A stretch of DNA of 64,000 nucleotides from CAYPNF01 sp964411985. GTDB taxonomy: Bacteria > Verrucomicrobiota > Verrucomicrobiia > Limisphaerales > J093. The notes beneath the pieces were generated by a model. That model had not been told where the DNA came from. It ran no database searches and was given only the letters and a program-made list of their open reading frames with translations. Position 1 is the stretch's first letter; the number at the start of each line of letters is the position of its first letter. The DNA lies in the NCBI GenBank assembly GCA_964411985.1, contig CAYPNF010000004.1, positions 1 to 64,000 on the forward strand. The letters run 5' to 3'. The translations under genes were made by a program, and so were the position numbers. Positions 61,341 through 64,000 of this stretch are shown one piece after another.

Positions 61341-62489
61341 ATGTGCTTTCACGTGACCTTGAGCCGATGGGGTGGTCACCTCATGGTGATAGGTTTCCTC
61401 TGCTCTTGCTTGTCGGGTCTGGCGACGGTTCAGGCGCTGGAATCGGACAATTTTCGGCTTCCCCTGGACACTGATATGGCAGACGTGGGCGAATTCCTGG
61501 AGGCGGTGCACACCCTCATGCTGCAGGAGTCGGTAAACGGGGTGAATAAGGAAATCGAAAGAGCGCTTACCATCCGCGAATCCGGCCGTCGAGATCAACG
61601 ACTGGCACGTTGGCATGATCCGGACGCCCTTGCAGAAGCTCTCAAGGAGCAATTCCCTGCGCCCATAGCAGAAACCGCTTTGGTGCGAAAAGCGCTCAAG
61701 GGTACCTGGGCTCAGCGCACCTATCCCGGGCAAAAGCTGGTGTACAGTTCCATTTGGCTCAATTTCTCGGCCCATTCCCTTCTGGATCCGCGTAAGTACT
61801 TCATGCTGGCTCAATGCGGCACCGTGAAGGCATACGGAGTCTACTTCGGGACGGACAAACTCACGCATTTCCATCAATTGGGTTGGACCTACTATAAAAT
61901 GTATCGCTCCCTCCTGGCCAAAGGCATGAGCCCTGAGGACGCGTATCACAAAACACTCAAGCACCACATCACCGGAGGCGTTTGGGGAGAAGCGAACCTG
62001 TTTGGCACCCTCTCGACAGGGATTTACTCCAATGCCGATATGGCCGCGAACCATGTCGGTTTCAGGTTCTTCCAGAATCTGACTGAGACGGTGCTGCTAA
62101 AAGGTGTTGAATGCCAACCTTTGGTGGTTCGATGCGGGGTGTTTTACCGGCTGAACGATCACGTCCGCATTCGTTCCGGCTGGTTCAAGGCTTACGTGAG
62201 CGATCATTGGAACGAAGGGCTGAATCCGAGTCTGTACGACTGGACGATGCGCGCGGGCTTGCGCGGGGCGCTGCAGGGCCAGGCCGAGTCCGTTGTTCAG
62301 TTCTATACCCAGAAGGACGGGCGGCCCAACGACCCCGCCTACTATGACAATCTGGCTCGGGAACTCTCCACCTATTACGGCGAGGACTACGGACATTCCG
62401 GTGAGTTCGATAAGCTCCTCACGATTGGGAACACTTGTTTTCCCGCGCTCCACGCTCGAGAAAAGGCATCGCCCCGACCCAGCCAGTGA
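61341..62489 (+). CDS. Exported hypothetical protein
   Basis: A 382-residue protein with a signal peptide (HLMVIGFLCSCLSGLATVQA). The mature part is soluble and aromatic-rich. Recognisable features are YFGTDKLTHFHQLGWTYYKM, HHITGGVWGEANLFGTLSTG and YSNADMAANHVGFRFFQNL, with several histidines and aspartates that could bind metal. I cannot assign it to a named family. ATG 61341 gives a positively charged start to the signal; ATG 61383 is an alternative. It stands divergent from the lipoprotein gene, and the two may share a control region at 61224-61340. Confidence 0.7.
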   Translation: MCFHVTLSRWGGHLMVIGFLCSCLSGLATVQALESDNFRLPLDTDMADVGEFLEAVHTLMLQESVNGVNKEIERALTIRESGRRDQRLARWHDPDALAEALKEQFPAPIAETALVRKALKGTWAQRTYPGQKLVYSSIWLNFSAHSLLDPRKYFMLAQCGTVKAYGVYFGTDKLTHFHQLGWTYYKMYRSLLAKGMSPEDAYHKTLKHHITGGVWGEANLFGTLSTGIYSNADMAANHVGFRFFQNLTETVLLKGVECQPLVVRCGVFYRLNDHVRIRSGWFKAYVSDHWNEGLNPSLYDWTMRAGLRGALQGQAESVVQFYTQKDGRPNDPAYYDNLARELSTYYGEDYGHSGEFDKLLTIGNTCFPALHAREKASPRPSQ

Positions 62490-62703
62490 TTCCTTGCTGC
62501 CGTGATCAAAAGTTGCCCTCCATTTCGATTCCACCGCAGCCTTCCTCTACAATATCTTGTCCCCTCTCACGCGGAGATCGTCGGCGCGCCCGAGTTGACA
62601 ACGACTGTGTCGGCCTCGCGCGGCCTTGACGCGGAGTCACACCCCACCATTCGCCGTTGCGCTTATGCGGGCGTCTTGGCCACACTTTTCGGCATTGAGC
62701 ACT

Positions 62704-63108
62704 ATGAGCAACGCCGACGACCACCGCTGGGATTTGAACGAAGGGGACAAGGGCTATTCGCCTGAGTGTGATGAGGCGTTCGAACGGAAGTTCGAGGAAT
62801 GGGAGGAGCGAAACTGGCCCGATTGGCTTGGTAGGAGCCTGACCTTCCCGTTCACCGTCACCCGCGAGGAAGATGAGGACGACGCCTATTTCGCTCCGGG
62901 CGCGGCCAAGGCTCCCTTCCGGCTGGGCCACAAGATGGACGTAGTGGAACTGGCCGAAGACGACGTTGACCGCGGCATCATGGTCAAGGTCAAGGAGAAG
63001 GGAAAGGTTGGCTACGTGCCGCTGTGCGACGTTGAGGTCACGCCCAAGGCCAACGCCAATTTCTGGCCGGTTCGGGAATATGTCGTCTGGTTTGCCAACT
63101 GTTGTTGA
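62704..63108 (+). CDS. CcbP-like (calcium-binding) protein
   Basis: A 134-residue acidic protein. DWLGRSLTFPFTVTREEDEDD, FRLGHKMDVVELAEDDV and GKVGYVPLCDVEV follow the pattern of the CcbP calcium-binding family (W-x-FPF-x, G-x-x-V-E-V, PL-x-DLEV). CcbP buffers calcium in cyanobacteria; other members are uncharacterised. The N-terminal 45 residues are Glu/Trp-rich. ATG 62704 was chosen because the longer frame adds a non-conserved stretch. Function here is inference. Confidence 0.65.
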   Translation: MSNADDHRWDLNEGDKGYSPECDEAFERKFEEWEERNWPDWLGRSLTFPFTVTREEDEDDAYFAPGAAKAPFRLGHKMDVVELAEDDVDRGIMVKVKEKGKVGYVPLCDVEVTPKANANFWPVREYVVWFANCC

Positions 63109-63282
63109 CCTCCTGAAGCCCTCGTTCGTAGAGCGCCGGCGGATCGTGGAAATGGAGCAGCAGGATCAGGATTTCGTAGACTTGGTGTCACCGAGCCGAG
63201 TCTGTCTTCATGCGAAAAGGTCTTGTTTCCTATTCCGGGCGATTGTTTACACTGGGTCGCGAGACAAACCGAACGTGGACTT

Positions 63283-64000
63283 ATGGCATACGTGCATGGC
63301 TATTCTGAGCGCGAAACCCAGCGGCTTTACGAACAGGCCGAGATTCTGGAGGCAATTCTGTATACAGGCACTGCCTTCCCCGCGAACGCGAAGGTGCTGG
63401 AGGCAGGATGCGGGGTGGGTGCTCAGACGCGGCTCTTGGTCAAGCGAAGTCCTCATTCGGTATTCACCTGCATCGACATCTCCGAGAAGTCGCTGGCCAC
63501 TGCTGCCCGGCTCAAGGAGCAGCCAACCTTCAACAACGTTTCCTTCAGCCGGGAGGACATCGCCCAGCTCAGTTTTGCAGATGAAACCTTCGACCACATC
63601 TTCGTCTGCTTTGTCTTGGAGCATCTGAATGTTCCCGTCGCAGCTTTACGCGAACTGAAGCGCGTGCTCAGAACCGGCGGCACGATGACCGTCATCGAAG
63701 GGGACCACGGCTCTTGCTTCTGGCACCCTGAAACGCCGGAGTCCATCGCCGCCTGGAATGGCCTGATAGCCGCCCAGCGAAACATCGGCCACGACCCGAA
63801 CATCGGACGACGCCTGACGCCGTTGCTTGCTGAGGCGGGACTCGAAGTGGAAACCTGTGAACCGGCTTGGCTCTATGCCGACCGACTGAAGCCCACGTTA
63901 CGTGACGGCATGGTGGACCACATCATTGTTCCGATGGTCCAATCCGCCGAGCAAAAGATCTTGACCGACAACCTCGTGCCCAAGGCGGTTTACGAACAGG
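63283..64000 (+). CDS. SAM-dependent methyltransferase, 3' end outside the window
   Basis: The frame from ATG 63283 runs open to the window edge (239 codons seen). VLEAGCGVGAQTRLLVKRSP is the class I SAM-binding motif I, CIDISEKSLATAARL the acidic loop after strand 2, and FDHIFVCFVLEHL motif post-II. RVLRTGGTMTVIEGDHGS is the typical end of the fold. The early MAYVHGYSERETQRLYEQA matches UbiE-like small-molecule methyltransferases. Substrate unknown. GAACGT lies six bases before the ATG, a weak version of the leaderless signal seen elsewhere. Confidence 0.88.
   Translation, partial: MAYVHGYSERETQRLYEQAEILEAILYTGTAFPANAKVLEAGCGVGAQTRLLVKRSPHSVFTCIDISEKSLATAARLKEQPTFNNVSFSREDIAQLSFADETFDHIFVCFVLEHLNVPVAALRELKRVLRTGGTMTVIEGDHGSCFWHPETPESIAAWNGLIAAQRNIGHDPNIGRRLTPLLAEAGLEVETCEPAWLYADRLKPTLRDGMVDHIIVPMVQSAEQKILTDNLVPKAVYEQ

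Noticed and set aside
61224..62054. Longer version of the lipoprotein gene on the minus strand
   Set aside because: It would overlap the exported protein gene at 61341; the lipobox and start at 61223 explain the minus-strand gene fully.

Overview
The window looks like a scaffold from a PVC-superphylum bacterium, most likely Verrucomicrobiota (Pedosphaera/Limisphaera-like). This rests on content: the PSCyt1-DUF1549-DUF1553 / DUF1501 gene pair, Tat-exported Gfo/Idh/MocA oxidoreductase, secreted sulfatase, a hydrazine-synthase-alpha-like/SUMF1 fusion, tandem double-ABC-2 permeases and a giant Calx-beta/beta-propeller/DUF11 secreted protein. Base composition is GC-rich. Two runs of N (16852-16861 and 30970-31069) show a draft assembly, and both fall in repetitive DNA.

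Layout. 1-5.2 kb: 3' part of a hybrid sensor kinase, then a housekeeping run HIT-hydrolase, ybeZ (phoH), ybeY, DUF502 membrane protein, recO. 5.2-11.8 kb (minus strand): gatB followed by three paralogous ABC-2 permeases with no ATPase beside them. 12.0-16.0 kb: a secreted dihaem HzsA-like/SUMF1 fusion and a frameshifted zinc-ribbon gene. 16.2-27.3 kb (minus): one gene of about 3,690 codons for a modular secreted protein with six propeller+DUF11 units. 27.8-37.2 kb: an accessory island with three toxin-antitoxin-type modules (AbrB-PIN, AbiE, RES-Xre), two RAYT transposase remnants that bracket the AbiE pair, a minisatellite at an assembly gap, and a divergent beta-helix / GH38-like glycosidase pair. 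37.2-47.7 kb: PQQ-type propeller, then core genes holB, O-antigen ligase-like gene, aroQ, accB-accC, and rpsO-pnp on the opposite strand, an Smr protein and a HAD hydrolase. 47.9-55.2 kb: a tightly overlapping four-gene operon of exported redox/propeller proteins. 55.3-60.1 kb: Gfo/Idh oxidoreductase, small membrane protein, arylsulfatase, lipoprotein, membrane protein. 60.1-64 kb: small and hypothetical genes, a truncated acetyltransferase, a CcbP-like protein and a methyltransferase cut by the window end.

How the genes fit together. The four-gene operon, Gfo/Idh oxidoreductase, sulfatase, GH38-like enzyme and beta-helix protein fit the PVC lifestyle of degrading sulfated or decorated polysaccharides outside the cytoplasm. 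This is inference from the families. The accessory island combines defence-type modules with transposon debris.

Regulation. Several start codons lie exactly six bases after a -10-like hexamer (1816, 28499, 29115, 40725), which predicts leaderless mRNAs. The accBC leader carries a terminator-like hairpin between promoter and gene, and the pnp leader can form a stem over its start codon. No tRNA, rRNA or CRISPR array was recognised.
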